Shown: positions 25,740-33,810 of the stretch, one piece after another
How positions within the stretch are numbered: position 1 is the stretch's first letter
How the letters are laid out: every line of letters begins with the position of its first letter
Assembly (NCBI RefSeq): GCF_014197795.1
Contig: NZ_JACIGI010000004.1
Location: 62,001-126,000 of the forward strand
DNA from: Roseospira goensis
Lineage (GTDB): Bacteria > Pseudomonadota > Alphaproteobacteria > Rhodospirillales > Rhodospirillaceae
Length of the DNA stretch: 64,000 nt
Direction of reading: 5' to 3'
Notes under the pieces: generated by a model
Databases searched by the model: none
What the model was told of the DNA's origin: nothing
Seen by the model: the letters and a program-made list of their open reading frames with translations, nothing else
Position numbers and translations under genes: made by a program

Positions 25740-28081
25740 CGGGCGACGACCTTCTCGAGCGCGGCGGCGGCCGCGTCGCCTTCCTCCAGTTCCAGCCGGA
25801 TGTGGGTGGTCTTGGCGGTCTTGGCGACGATGGAGCCGGGCAGCGCCCCAAGGCCCGGCACCGTGATGGTGAACGCGTGCCCGCGCGGCTGGTCCAGGAC
25901 CCGGTCCAGCGCCCCCACGCCGCTGCGCGCCAGCGCCCGCAGCTGGCAGATCTGCGCCCGGCCGTCGCCCGTGTCCACCGTCACCGACAGCTTGACCGCA
26001 TGCAGGTCATTGGCGAACCGGTCCTCCTCCGTGCCGCCGCGCACCAGGTGTTCCAGGGCCGCCTGCATCTCGTCGACGCGCTTCTGCACGTCCTGCGCCG
26101 CCTGTTCGACCGAGCGGGCATGCCCGCCGGTGACCGTGCTCGCCTCGGAGACCTCGCCGATGTTCTGCGCCGACTCCTGGGTGTTGTGCGAAGCCTGCTG
26201 CGCGTTGCTGCTGATCTCCTGGGTGGCGGCGGTCTGTTCCTCGACGGCGGCGGAGACGGCCGTCGTGATCTCGTTCATCTCGCCGATCACGTTGGCGATT
26301 TCCTGGATGGCGTCGACCGCCTCCTTGGTGGCCGCCTGCATGGCGCCGATCTGGGTGGCAATCTCCTCGGTCGCCTTGGCGGTCTGGTTGGCCAGCGTCT
26401 TGACCTCGTTGGCCACCACCGCGAACCCCTTGCCGGCCTCGCCGGCGCGCGCCGCCTCGATCGTGGCGTTCAGGGCCAGCAGGTTGGTCTGCTTGGCGAT
26501 ATCGTTGATGAGGCCGACAACCTCGCCGATCTCGTTGGCCGCCCGGGCCAGCCCCTGGATGCGCTCGTTGGTGGTCTCGGCCTGCTGCACGGCGCGATGC
26601 GCGGTCGTCGTCGAGGCGCTCACCTGACGGCTGATCTCGGCCACGGACCCGGCCATCTCCTCGGCCGCCGCGGCCACCGCGTCGACGCTTTGCGCGGCCG
26701 CCCGCGACGCGCCGGCTGCCGCCTCGGACCGGTTCTCCGTCTGGCCGACGGACTTGGCCATCTCCCGCGCGGCGTCGTGCATGGCGTCGGCCTGGGTCTG
26801 CACCAGGGCGATCGCGCTGCGCACCTCCTCATCCAGGGCATGCGTGAGGCCGAACATCTCCGCCTTGACCTTGCGCGCGTTGCGGCGGTGCATCGCCTCC
26901 TGTTCGGCGGCCATTTCACGCAGCTTGTAGCCGTTCTCCTTGAACACCTGCATGGCATCGGCCACATCGCCGATCTCGTCGGTCCGCGACCGCCCCGGAA
27001 TCTCGACCTCCAGGTCGTCGTGGGCCAACCGTTCCATGGCACCGGTCATGGCCCGCAGCGGACGGCTGAGCAGACGGCTCAGCAGGAACACGATCAAACC
27101 CAGCACCACGAGGGCGGCCAGCGGGTTGACGATGGCCTGTACCGTCGTGGATTGAAGCTGAGTCTGGCTCAGTTCCTGCACGCGCGCGTCCAGACGCTCG
27201 CCGTAGCGCGCCGACGTCTCCTTGACCTCTTGGCGCTGGGCTTCGGTCACGTCGGTGAGCGCGGCCATTTCCTGGGCCTGCTCCGCCTCCAGCGCCTCCA
27301 GACGCTCGGCCGCCCGCTCTTCGAGCGCCACCAGACCGGCCCGCGAGACCGCCACCTCAAGCACGCCGCGGGGCTCGTCGGTGCGCCCGTGGCACCCCTG
27401 GCATTCCGGATCGTTGTCGAGCACCGCGAACGAGAACAGCACCGGTTGCAGGGCGCCCTGGTCGTCCTCGACCTCGCCCGGCAACACGGCCTCGCCGTCG
27501 TCGGCCGCCAGGGCGGTCTCGAGCCCCGGCCGGCGGTCGTCGGGAATGGGGACCGGGTTCTCGCTCGACCGCGCCTCGAAGTAGGTGGTCCCCAGGGTGG
27601 CGTTCACGGTCTCGATGGTGCTGTTGTCCGAGAAGGCCGCGATGCCGGTGGGCCGCCACACGTCGATCGACAGGATGTCGGGGTTTTCCGACAGCGTGTA
27701 CATGATGTCCTCGGCCGTGGTCGCCTCGCCGCTCATCATGGCCGCGCGGATCATGGTCGTCGCCGACGCCGAGATGCCCGCATGCTTGCCGGCGATGAAC
27801 CGGCGCTCACCGACGCTGTCGGCGCGGGCCTCGGTGGTGGCCGCCTCGTGCTCGGCCGCCAGGCGCGCCAGCCCGGCCTTGACCTCCTCGTCGACGACCT
27901 CACCGATGAAGGCGTCCTTCTGCTCGATGATGGCGTTCACGTCGGACGCAAAGTCCTGCGTCTCGGACCGGACGATCGTCGAGAAGTAGTAGACGAGGCC
28001 GGTGTTGATCAGCGCGATCACAATCACGAGCACGACCACGGTCGCAGTGATCTTCGCGGTCAACGACTTCATAAGGTTCAT
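25718..28081 (-). CDS. methyl-accepting chemotaxis protein with periplasmic CxxCH motif and possible C-terminal PilZ-like domain
   Basis: A 787-residue chemoreceptor. Transmembrane helix 1 is at about residues 10-30. A periplasmic domain of roughly 270 residues follows and contains a CQGCH sequence (residues 227-231), the consensus for covalent c-type haem attachment. Helix 2 (about 310-330), a HAMP domain and the cytoplasmic signalling hairpin come next; the hairpin tip shows [20 protein letters not shown]. The last 95 residues lie beyond the normal receptor end and look like a degenerate PilZ domain (strand pattern around [19 protein letters not shown]). A haem suggests sensing of redox state, oxygen or nitric oxide, as inference. 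I chose ATG 28081, preceded by GGTGGGG. No CheA or CheW gene is adjacent. Confidence 0.9.
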   Translation of the reverse strand: MNLMKSLTAKITATVVVLVIVIALINTGLVYYFSTIVRSETQDFASDVNAIIEQKDAFIGEVVDEEVKAGLARLAAEHEAATTEARADSVGERRFIAGKHAGISASATTMIRAAMMSGEATTAEDIMYTLSENPDILSIDVWRPTGIAAFSDNSTIETVNATLGTTYFEARSSENPVPIPDDRRPGLETALAADDGEAVLPGEVEDDQGALQPVLFSFAVLDNDPECQGCHGRTDEPRGVLEVAVSRAGLVALEERAAERLEALEAEQAQEMAALTDVTEAQRQEVKETSARYGERLDARVQELSQTQLQSTTVQAIVNPLAALVVLGLIVFLLSRLLSRPLRAMTGAMERLAHDDLEVEIPGRSRTDEIGDVADAMQVFKENGYKLREMAAEQEAMHRRNARKVKAEMFGLTHALDEEVRSAIALVQTQADAMHDAAREMAKSVGQTENRSEAAAGASRAAAQSVDAVAAAAEEMAGSVAEISRQVSASTTTAHRAVQQAETTNERIQGLARAANEIGEVVGLINDIAKQTNLLALNATIEAARAGEAGKGFAVVANEVKTLANQTAKATEEIATQIGAMQAATKEAVDAIQEIANVIGEMNEITTAVSAAVEEQTAATQEISSNAQQASHNTQESAQNIGEVSEASTVTGGHARSVEQAAQDVQKRVDEMQAALEHLVRGGTEEDRFANDLHAVKLSVTVDTGDGRAQICQLRALARSGVGALDRVLDQPRGHAFTITVPGLGALPGSIVAKTAKTTHIRLELEEGDAAAAALEKVVARAGRLAA

Positions 28082-28843
28082 TTCTTGCCCCACCGAAAAG
28101 CGTGTCCGTCCGGCATGTCGCCCGTCCAAGCGCTGTTCCGACCGCCAAACCCAGGCTCGTCCAACATGTCCGCCACCTCAACTCTTGGCAGGTGGCCGAC
28201 TGTTCCTTTTATTCGTTCTTAACTAACCCGCTACCGGCCAAGATGAGTGAAAACCCTAGTATACTGTGGCACGGGTTGTGAATATGGCTTGGGAGGTATT
28301 AGTTCAGCGCCCCGCCCCTCACGAAGGCACCCCCAAAGCATTCCGCCGGCGGCGGTATCCCTCTACTGGCGGAAGTCCCGCGCTCCTCTCGGCCACCTTC
28401 ATTCTTTCGCAGCATGAACGCCGTGAGCCGAACGGCGCAATGACAATCGTCGGGACGGCTGCCGATGTTTGCAGGACGGTTTCCACGGCCCCCGAAGGTG
28501 ACCGACGTCGCGCCCCCTGCCCCGGACGCCGGTCCCGGGCCGAGGATCCCGCCCGGCGCCGTGCGATCTGTCCGCGGTGTGCCATGGTTTGCCCCGCCAC
28601 GCGTGGCCTGACGGGACCATCCGGCCCCTGCGGTCGGTTCGAGCGGCATCGAGCCGGGGGACGGCGCGGGTCCACGAAATGAGCCGCGGGCAGCGGCGCA
28701 ATCCGAATCCGAAGATATATAGAAGGAAGACAGCTCGCGGTGCCCACACCGATTAACCTTACGTACAGAAAACTTTGCTACGCTGATACTCTAATCATGA
28801 TCAACAAAGCGGACACGCAGTCTTTCGACATAGGAGGAATGTC
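28082..28843. other. long intergenic stretch, no supported gene
   Basis: About 760 bases between the chemoreceptor and a possible small gene. The first 180 bases are relatively AT-rich and probably hold the chemoreceptor promoter. The middle, GC-rich part has overlapping open frames on both strands, none with a family signature or convincing start. AT-rich sequence returns near 28740. Confidence 0.5.
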
Positions 28844-28936
28844 ATGTTCGTTTTCAGGCGACAGCTTACCACCTTCCTATATATGACTTACGGCGTACTC
28901 AGCATTGTCGCCGTCATCGAGTGGACGGCCATCTAG
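28844..28936 (+). CDS. putative 30-residue membrane peptide
   Basis: A short open frame encoding 30 residues, starting MFVFRRQLTTFLYMTYGVLS and ending in EWTAI. It has a near-perfect ribosome binding site, AGGAGG, six bases before the ATG. Basic residues at positions 5-6 and a hydrophobic stretch of about 18 residues suggest a single-pass inner-membrane peptide with its N terminus inside. The region is AT-rich compared with its surroundings. An overlapping frame starting at 28797 would encode a different 29-residue peptide without a good ribosome site. I know no homologue, and the coding status rests on the ribosome site and the hydrophobicity. Confidence 0.5.
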   Translation: MFVFRRQLTTFLYMTYGVLSIVAVIEWTAI

Positions 28937-29145
28937 GGCGCAGGGCGGCGGCGGCTCCGGCTCCCACTCGGGGTCGGCCGTCGCGGGCCGGGCGAGACGA
29001 ACGGCCGCAAAGGGGTTGCATTGCGCGTTCGGCCGGAGTAGAAGGGCCGCCTTCGGGGGCGCTGCCGGCCCATCCGGAGTACCGGAACCGGCACCAAGCC
29101 CGGCAAGCCAGGGTCCGGATCGGGCCCCGGTTCTCAGGCTTCTTT

Positions 29146-29220
29146 GGGCGCGTAGCTCAGCGGGAGAGCACTACGTTGACATCGTAGGGGTCGCTGGTTC
29201 AATCCCAGCCGCGCCCACCA
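29146..29220 (+). tRNA. tRNA-Val (GAC anticodon)
   Basis: A 75-nt tRNA with encoded CCA. The acceptor arms GGGCGCG and CGCGCCC pair, the anticodon stem CTACG/CGTAG frames the loop TTGACAT, giving anticodon GAC, and the T loop reads GGTTCAATCCC. Integrase remnants lie directly at its 3' end, so it probably served as an island attachment site. Confidence 0.97.
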
Positions 29221-29221
29221 T

Positions 29222-29553
29222 TCAAGAGCCTGAAGCGGCTCGGGTTTTAGGAACGGCGGCCAGCGTGAGAACGTTGGTCGCCGTTTCTTTTGGTCGCAAT
29301 TTGGTCGCGTCCAGGCGGCGGGGGCCGGTCATGTGGCCGTCGATCTCGGCCGCCAGATCGTCGATCACACCGCGCGGGACGTGCAAAAACGTCGGGTCGA
29401 CGTCGGCGTACTCCTCTGTCGTGGCCATGCCGCGCAGGCTGTGCCCGAGCCACGCGGCGGTGTCGGCCATCGGCACACCTCTCGCCCGCAGTAGGCGGGC
29501 CATGGACCGGCGCACGGTGTAGGGCGTGACCGTGCGGGTGGCCCGGTCGGTGG
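29222..29553 (-). pseudogene. tyrosine recombinase/integrase remnant (C-terminal part only)
   Basis: The C-terminal catalytic end of a tyrosine-family integrase, adjacent to tRNA-Val. Box II is recognisable as VTPYTVRRSMARLLRARGV, followed by WLGHSLRG (HxxR) and TEEYADVDP, which places the catalytic tyrosine. The N-terminal arm- and core-binding domains and the first catalytic Arg are gone: the frame runs straight into the N-terminal sequence of an IS1380-family transposase. The fused frame (to 29689) is 155 residues long and cannot act as an integrase. Integrases that target tRNA 3' ends normally sit exactly here, so this marks an old genomic-island insertion. Confidence 0.8.
29226..29248 (+). 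terminator. terminator after tRNA-Val
   Basis: GAGCC and GGCTC form a short stem with loop TGAAGC, followed by GGGTTTT. It begins five bases after the tRNA and overlaps the end of the integrase remnant on the other strand. Confidence 0.6.
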
Positions 29554-29770
29554 CGCCCAGCAGCAGCGCGCCGGCATCCGAGGTGAGGACGCCGCCATCG
29601 AAATCGGCCACCACCGCACGGCCATCCACGCGTGCAAAGGTCATCGCGGTTGAGGTACACTCTGTCGGCATCGGGGACTCCTGTGACATCGGCCTATATG
29701 TTTGGTTCCACTTGCATTTTTGCCGATTTCACGCCCCGATGCACCACCCCTCGTGAGAAATGCGGGTTAG
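29554..29770 (-). mobile_element. IS1380-family remnant, transposase N-terminal end (left copy)
   Basis: A fragment of an IS1380-family element. On the minus strand it encodes MTFARVDGRAVVADFDGG and LTSDAGALLLGATDRA, the conserved start of this transposase family, preceded by the element's upstream leader and its terminal inverted repeat (GTGAGAAATGCGGGTTAG at 29753-29770). The rest of the transposase and the opposite end are missing. It matches 33594-33810 with about five differences, offset by exactly 4040 bases, in the same orientation. Confidence 0.85.
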
Positions 29771-29795
29771 AACGGCTGACCACACTCAAAACACC

Positions 29796-29826
29796 TTGAC
29801 AACCGCAGGCCAAAACTTCCTAATAA
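29796..29826 (+). promoter_or_regulatory. putative promoter of the AT-rich two-gene operon
   Basis: TTGACA at 29796-29801 matches the -35 consensus, and TAATAA at 29821-29826 is -10-like, with a 19-base spacer that is slightly long; TCCTAA three bases earlier gives a 16-base spacer. It lies just inside the end of the left IS remnant and about 53 bases before the first start codon. Confidence 0.5.
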
Positions 29827-29878
29827 AGATAACTATTCAGTGCTCCTTTCCTTCAAATGGCAATGCCAGGAGGCGGTT

Positions 29879-31417
29879 ATGGAAAACTTCATGTCCGAAC
29901 CTAAGAGTGGCGTAAAAAGAGCACAGCAAAACAATGATATAGGCGAGCGATACGAGAAAGCACTAGTCAATGGCATCGCTGTTAATCCCCTGTTTCCCAA
30001 TGCGGCAAAACAACAAATGGCTTCGTTGGTGGAAGAAATCGCTCGATCAGATGAAAACATTAATACATTTCTAAATTGGGATACGCGTTCAGCCCAACTT
30101 GGCGGGCACCTCGCTGAAGAATTTCACGCAAATACATTTAATATGGATGCGATAAATAAAGATAATGCTATGCGTCTTGAAACCGGTTTAGATAATAACT
30201 TGGTTCCTAAAAATCATGAAATAAATGACCTTGTTGTTAACAAGGATAACATTGTGGCGCGTTCGGCGCAATCAAAATACGATAAAGCACCGGAGGTTAC
30301 GGCACATGATCTCTCCCAACTTAATTTTAATAATACAGCAGCAAAGTATTCCGATGTCGATGTAGCCCTTGTCCCCTCTGATCAGCTTAGCGCTGTAAAA
30401 GCCTACTCCCAAAAGAGATCAGAAGATCTGCTCCAGAAGGCTCAACAGTTACTAGAAAGTGGGGCGGAGCCTGCCGAAATTGCAACTAAAAAAGCTGAAG
30501 CTGAAGCTTACCGATTGACTGCCCAAAAAGCTAATGACCGAATTGAGCACGAAGGCATTTCATCATCGCCGCTTAGCAAGAAAGGAGCAAATCAGCTTGG
30601 TGACGGAAATACCTCTGAGCTCGATAAGTTTCGTTCTGGCTATAAAACAAAATCAACGCTTTACCAAATGAAACGGTCAGCTGCTAGCGCTGCTGCGCTG
30701 TCGGCCATAATTGTAGGAACCGTAAATTGTTCACGATACCTTAAACTTGTTAAAGACGGCAAAATCACAACTCAAGAGGCTGTCGTGAAGATTACTGGCG
30801 AAACCGCTGCGGCATCAGCAGCTAGCGCCATTAATGCGGCAGCAGTGACCGGTGTTCACAGTACCCTTGTTCGGGTGACTGGCCAACAAGCAGTTGCTCC
30901 TCTTGCCCGCCAGACGCTCGGGGTGATGTTTCGCTCTAATATGGTGACAGTGGGAGCCGTTTGTGCCGTAGATGCTGTAAAGGACGTCGTTCTGATGGCC
31001 GCGGGCAAAATCACTCTAGAGGAACTTGGAGAACGCCAGGGCAGGGGCATTATGACCACGTCATCTGGTGTGGTTGGGGGGTCGATAGGAGCGGCAGCGG
31101 TCGGTGCGCTCACCACCACGGCAGCGTTGCCCCTTATGGCGGGCGGCCTGGTAGGCGGAGTTATCGGAGCTGTTGCTATGAACTTCGCTATTGAAAAAGG
31201 GATCGATGGTCCTTATCGAGAAATATGCGCCGATCTGGAAACTCTTCAAGATTCAGCTCAATGGCTTGATCAAGTTTCTAAAGAGTTTTTCAATGGTCAG
31301 GTTCTGTTTGAAGAGTTTTTAAAAGAAAGCCACGACCTTGACGGCAAAATTCAACGAATGCAGAGCCGGGCTAGGCAAAGCACGGCCCAAATGCGGGCGT
31401 CTATCGACAAGATCTAA
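29879..31417 (+). CDS. unknown AT-rich island protein, possible nuclease-like N terminus with glycine-zipper hydrophobic region
   Basis: A 512-residue protein I do not recognise as a named family. ATG 29879 follows AGGAGG by five bases. The N-terminal 160 residues are soluble, with an AEEFHANTFN helix, a strand region NDLVVNKDNIVARSAQSKY, and KYSDVDVALVPSDQL. The spacing of E, D and QxK recalls a PD-(D/E)XK nuclease core, but that is inference. Residues about 160-230 are charged and helical (coiled-coil-like). Hydrophobic, small-residue-rich segments follow (SAASAAALSAIIVGT; GGSIGAAAVGALTTTAALPL; GGLVGGVIGAVAMNFAIEKG), resembling glycine zippers that insert in membranes. A charged helical tail ends it. 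Base composition is strikingly AT-rich against a GC-rich chromosome. The next gene starts 11 bases downstream. Confidence 0.85.
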   Translation: MENFMSEPKSGVKRAQQNNDIGERYEKALVNGIAVNPLFPNAAKQQMASLVEEIARSDENINTFLNWDTRSAQLGGHLAEEFHANTFNMDAINKDNAMRLETGLDNNLVPKNHEINDLVVNKDNIVARSAQSKYDKAPEVTAHDLSQLNFNNTAAKYSDVDVALVPSDQLSAVKAYSQKRSEDLLQKAQQLLESGAEPAEIATKKAEAEAYRLTAQKANDRIEHEGISSSPLSKKGANQLGDGNTSELDKFRSGYKTKSTLYQMKRSAASAAALSAIIVGTVNCSRYLKLVKDGKITTQEAVVKITGETAAASAASAINAAAVTGVHSTLVRVTGQQAVAPLARQTLGVMFRSNMVTVGAVCAVDAVKDVVLMAAGKITLEELGERQGRGIMTTSSGVVGGSIGAAAVGALTTTAALPLMAGGLVGGVIGAVAMNFAIEKGIDGPYREICADLETLQDSAQWLDQVSKEFFNGQVLFEEFLKESHDLDGKIQRMQSRARQSTAQMRASIDKI

Positions 31418-31428
31418 GAGGGATTTAA

Positions 31429-33063
31429 ATGATGTTTGACTTGGCTGAATCGGAAATCAAAGAAATTGACGATTCGTTGGAGCCAGCGCTTGCGTGGGCA
31501 AAAGACAGGCGAGCGCAGACGGAACAACTGGCATTAGATGCGACGCGTTTGCTTTCATGCGTGGAGGACCGTTTTGAGGACTATAAGAGTCAAGGTTTCT
31601 TTAAAAGATGCTGGAGCACTTTTAGTGGAAAAAATTCCGCTATAGAGAGAGCCAATCAATCAGATCTTTCGGAGATGCAGAAATATGCGTGGCGCTATCT
31701 TGCGCTTTTGCAGGAGCGGGAGCTTCTCGCCGCACAGTCTATGGTTGTTATCAAAAATAATCTATTGGCGTTATCGGTGGGTCAAGAAGATATTCGGAAC
31801 GAAATAGTACGACTCGCAGATAGAATTTATGACAGGTTTAATAAACTTGAAGACCGCGTTACCAGCCTGGAGGTGGGTCAGAGCATTAATGGTTGGGTCA
31901 TAACCTTGGATAGGCGCGGTTACGAAAAGCGCTATCCAAGTATACTTCGTCTTTTGAGGATTGTTCATGATTTTTATGCTATGAAGCCAAGTTCTTGGAC
32001 TGCGCATGATCTTCTTTTGCTTGAAAAGGCTCTAGATATTGTGGGGCTTGATCCTGATTCTCATTTGAGCATTGAGACTTTGGTTGGAAATTTGATTGAC
32101 GAGCTGGAGCTGAATAGCATTGATATTTTTAATTCTCTGACTTCGCCTCCTGCTAAGGCGCCAATAGAGGGGGTATTTGCTATAGAGCATGTATCTTCTC
32201 CTTTGTTTAATTCAATTTTCCAATTGAGGGAAAATTATGGTCCTAGTGGGAAACACATTTCTCGATTGGCTGGGCATCTGAGCTGCACTCACGCGGATGC
32301 AATGAAGATTACGATAATTGGCTTCATCGAGGATTCTGGTATAGATAAGGCGACAAATTATAGCTTGCGGGACTTCGCATGTGAGATTTTGTTCTGTTAC
32401 AGCCTAGTTGAAAGGCTGTACTTGAGTGCCGTTGATGGTACTACGGTGACGCGCGACCAGGGGGGCGAAGGCAAGGATGTTGAAAGCAGGGGCGTTGGGA
32501 AGCTTCAGCGTCCTTCTCAAAAAAGAAGAGATAATTTAGACATTAACAAAGTTGCCGAGCATATTCGTTCTGGTCTTCGGTCTTGGAAATATGCGCCAAT
32601 GATCACCTGTGAAAAACGTTTTATTTTTGGCGATCAGGCCAGCCAAAAGCAGCTTACTAACGCAAAGAACTCGGTTGGGGTGCCGAGTGAGGAGGAAATC
32701 GTATTTATTATTGATACGTCACTGTTTGGGAATGCAAAGGAAGGGCTTGTTTGCACTGGGCGCGGACTTTATGTTATTGGGTCTGGTTCTGGATTTAGGA
32801 TCACTGAAGAAAATGACGTTGTGGATCTCGTGGAAAAATTTGTTGGCTGGGACTTCCTGGGCCAGCTTTTTAAAAATATCGCTTCTAGGCAGTACGCAGT
32901 TGGTGATGACGACAGCAAGTGGATTGTTGTCGATTTGAAAAAAGATATTATTATTGGGCAGGCTTCTCTTGTTATGTCAAATATAAATTCCGGCTTGTGC
33001 AATATAATAATCGAGCGGGCGTGTGAGCTGTATTATGAATTTGATTCCACAGATTATCCCTGA
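31429..33063 (+). CDS. unknown AT-rich island protein with N-terminal coiled coil and C-terminal PH-like motif
   Basis: A 544-residue protein, second gene of the AT-rich pair, 11 bases after the first and preceded by GAGGG. The N-terminal 150 residues are helical: an acidic start, the basic FFKRCWSTFSGKNSAIERAN, then a helix with IVRLADRIYDRFNKLEDRV. The middle (150-380) is mixed alpha/beta without a motif I can name. The C-terminal part contains EEEIVFIIDTSLFGNAKEG followed by LVCTGRGLYV, a pattern seen in small bacterial PH/GRAM-like domains (inference from memory, not a search). No signal peptide or transmembrane helix is evident. Codon use is AT-rich like its partner. A partner, sensor or immunity role for the upstream protein is possible, but no function can be assigned. 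Confidence 0.85.
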   Translation: MMFDLAESEIKEIDDSLEPALAWAKDRRAQTEQLALDATRLLSCVEDRFEDYKSQGFFKRCWSTFSGKNSAIERANQSDLSEMQKYAWRYLALLQERELLAAQSMVVIKNNLLALSVGQEDIRNEIVRLADRIYDRFNKLEDRVTSLEVGQSINGWVITLDRRGYEKRYPSILRLLRIVHDFYAMKPSSWTAHDLLLLEKALDIVGLDPDSHLSIETLVGNLIDELELNSIDIFNSLTSPPAKAPIEGVFAIEHVSSPLFNSIFQLRENYGPSGKHISRLAGHLSCTHADAMKITIIGFIEDSGIDKATNYSLRDFACEILFCYSLVERLYLSAVDGTTVTRDQGGEGKDVESRGVGKLQRPSQKRRDNLDINKVAEHIRSGLRSWKYAPMITCEKRFIFGDQASQKQLTNAKNSVGVPSEEEIVFIIDTSLFGNAKEGLVCTGRGLYVIGSGSGFRITEENDVVDLVEKFVGWDFLGQLFKNIASRQYAVGDDDSKWIVVDLKKDIIIGQASLVMSNINSGLCNIIIERACELYYEFDSTDYP

Positions 33064-33169
33064 CTGCATGCCTGTCAGGAAGGTTTCGGGACCTGATCAA
33101 AGAGTGGGATCAAAAGGTTTGGAAGGCCGCATTTTCCGTGATTGAACGAAACCGCTTCGCGGTAGGGCG
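33064..33169. other. short 3' region of the AT-rich operon
   Basis: A weak hairpin (CCTGAC / GTCAGG around 33059-33080) lies right at the stop of the second island gene. It has no T-run. Otherwise I see nothing here before the IS remnant begins. Confidence 0.35.
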
Positions 33170-33810
33170 CTAACCCGCATTTCTCACCGGACGGTGTCCG
33201 CTTGGCGTTTGGGTGGCGGGCTCCTTTCGGGATTGGCTGGGGACGCGCGTCGGTGTCCGGCCGTTTGGGCCCGGCGGTGAGGTCAGGTCTGGTCCTCTGC
33301 GGTTGACGATGGGGCGGGGCGGGCCGCGTTACGCCGCGGCGGCGGTCAATCGGGCATGGGCGAGCGCGAACTCATCGGCATACGGACAGGCCGACGCCAT
33401 GGCGACGCGCACCCGTCGCACGCTTTGTCGGACCTTGGCGCCGATCTTCAGCAGGATCAGGCGCAGGCGACCGCAGGTGGCATTGGCCAGGCGGGTGCGG
33501 GCCAGGCCGATGCGGCGCAGCGCACACAGCAGCACGGAGGCCACCCGCTGGCCCACCAGGGTCCGCAGGTCGTGGATCACGCGCTCCGGATCGCGCCCAG
33601 CAGCAGCGCGCCGGCATCCGAGGTGAGGACGCGGCCATCAAAATCGGCCACCACCGCGCGGCCGTCGACGCGTGCAAAGGTCATCGCGGTTGAGGTACAC
33701 TCTGTCGGCATCGGGGACTCCTGTGACATCGGCCTATATGTTTGGTTCCACTTGCATTTTTGCCGATTTCACGCCCCGATGCACCACCCCTCGTGAGAAA
33801 TGCGGGTTAG
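33170..33810 (-). mobile_element. IS1380-family element, internally deleted, both ends present
   Basis: A 641-bp remnant bounded by 18-bp terminal inverted repeats, CTAACCCGCATTTCTCAC at 33170-33187 and its reverse complement at 33793-33810. On the minus strand it has the transposase start (ADFDGG, LTSDAGALLLG) and the C-terminal part (NATCGRLRLILLKIGA, VRRVRVAMASACPY), with the middle, including most of the catalytic core, deleted. Complete relatives are nearer 1.7 kb. The bases flanking the two ends differ (GGCG and ACAG), so no target duplication is visible. It could still be mobilised by a transposase supplied elsewhere because both ends survive. Confidence 0.85.

Noticed and set aside
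28202-28218. GTTC-N9-GTTC upstream of the chemoreceptor gene, resembling an alphaproteobacterial LexA box
   Set aside because: The known box is GTTC-N7-GTTC; here the spacing is nine bases, and the gene is not a repair gene.
28266-28747. Overlapping open frames of 110-140 codons on both strands
   Set aside because: No family signature, no good start sites and competing frames on both strands; treated as non-coding.
28752-28766. TTAA-like sequences near 28752 and 28219 considered as CtrA sites
   Set aside because: Only half of the TTAA-N7-TTAA consensus is present in each case.
28797-28886. 29-residue frame overlapping the putative 30-residue peptide
   Set aside because: It has no convincing ribosome site, whereas the ATG at 28844 has AGGAGG at the right distance.
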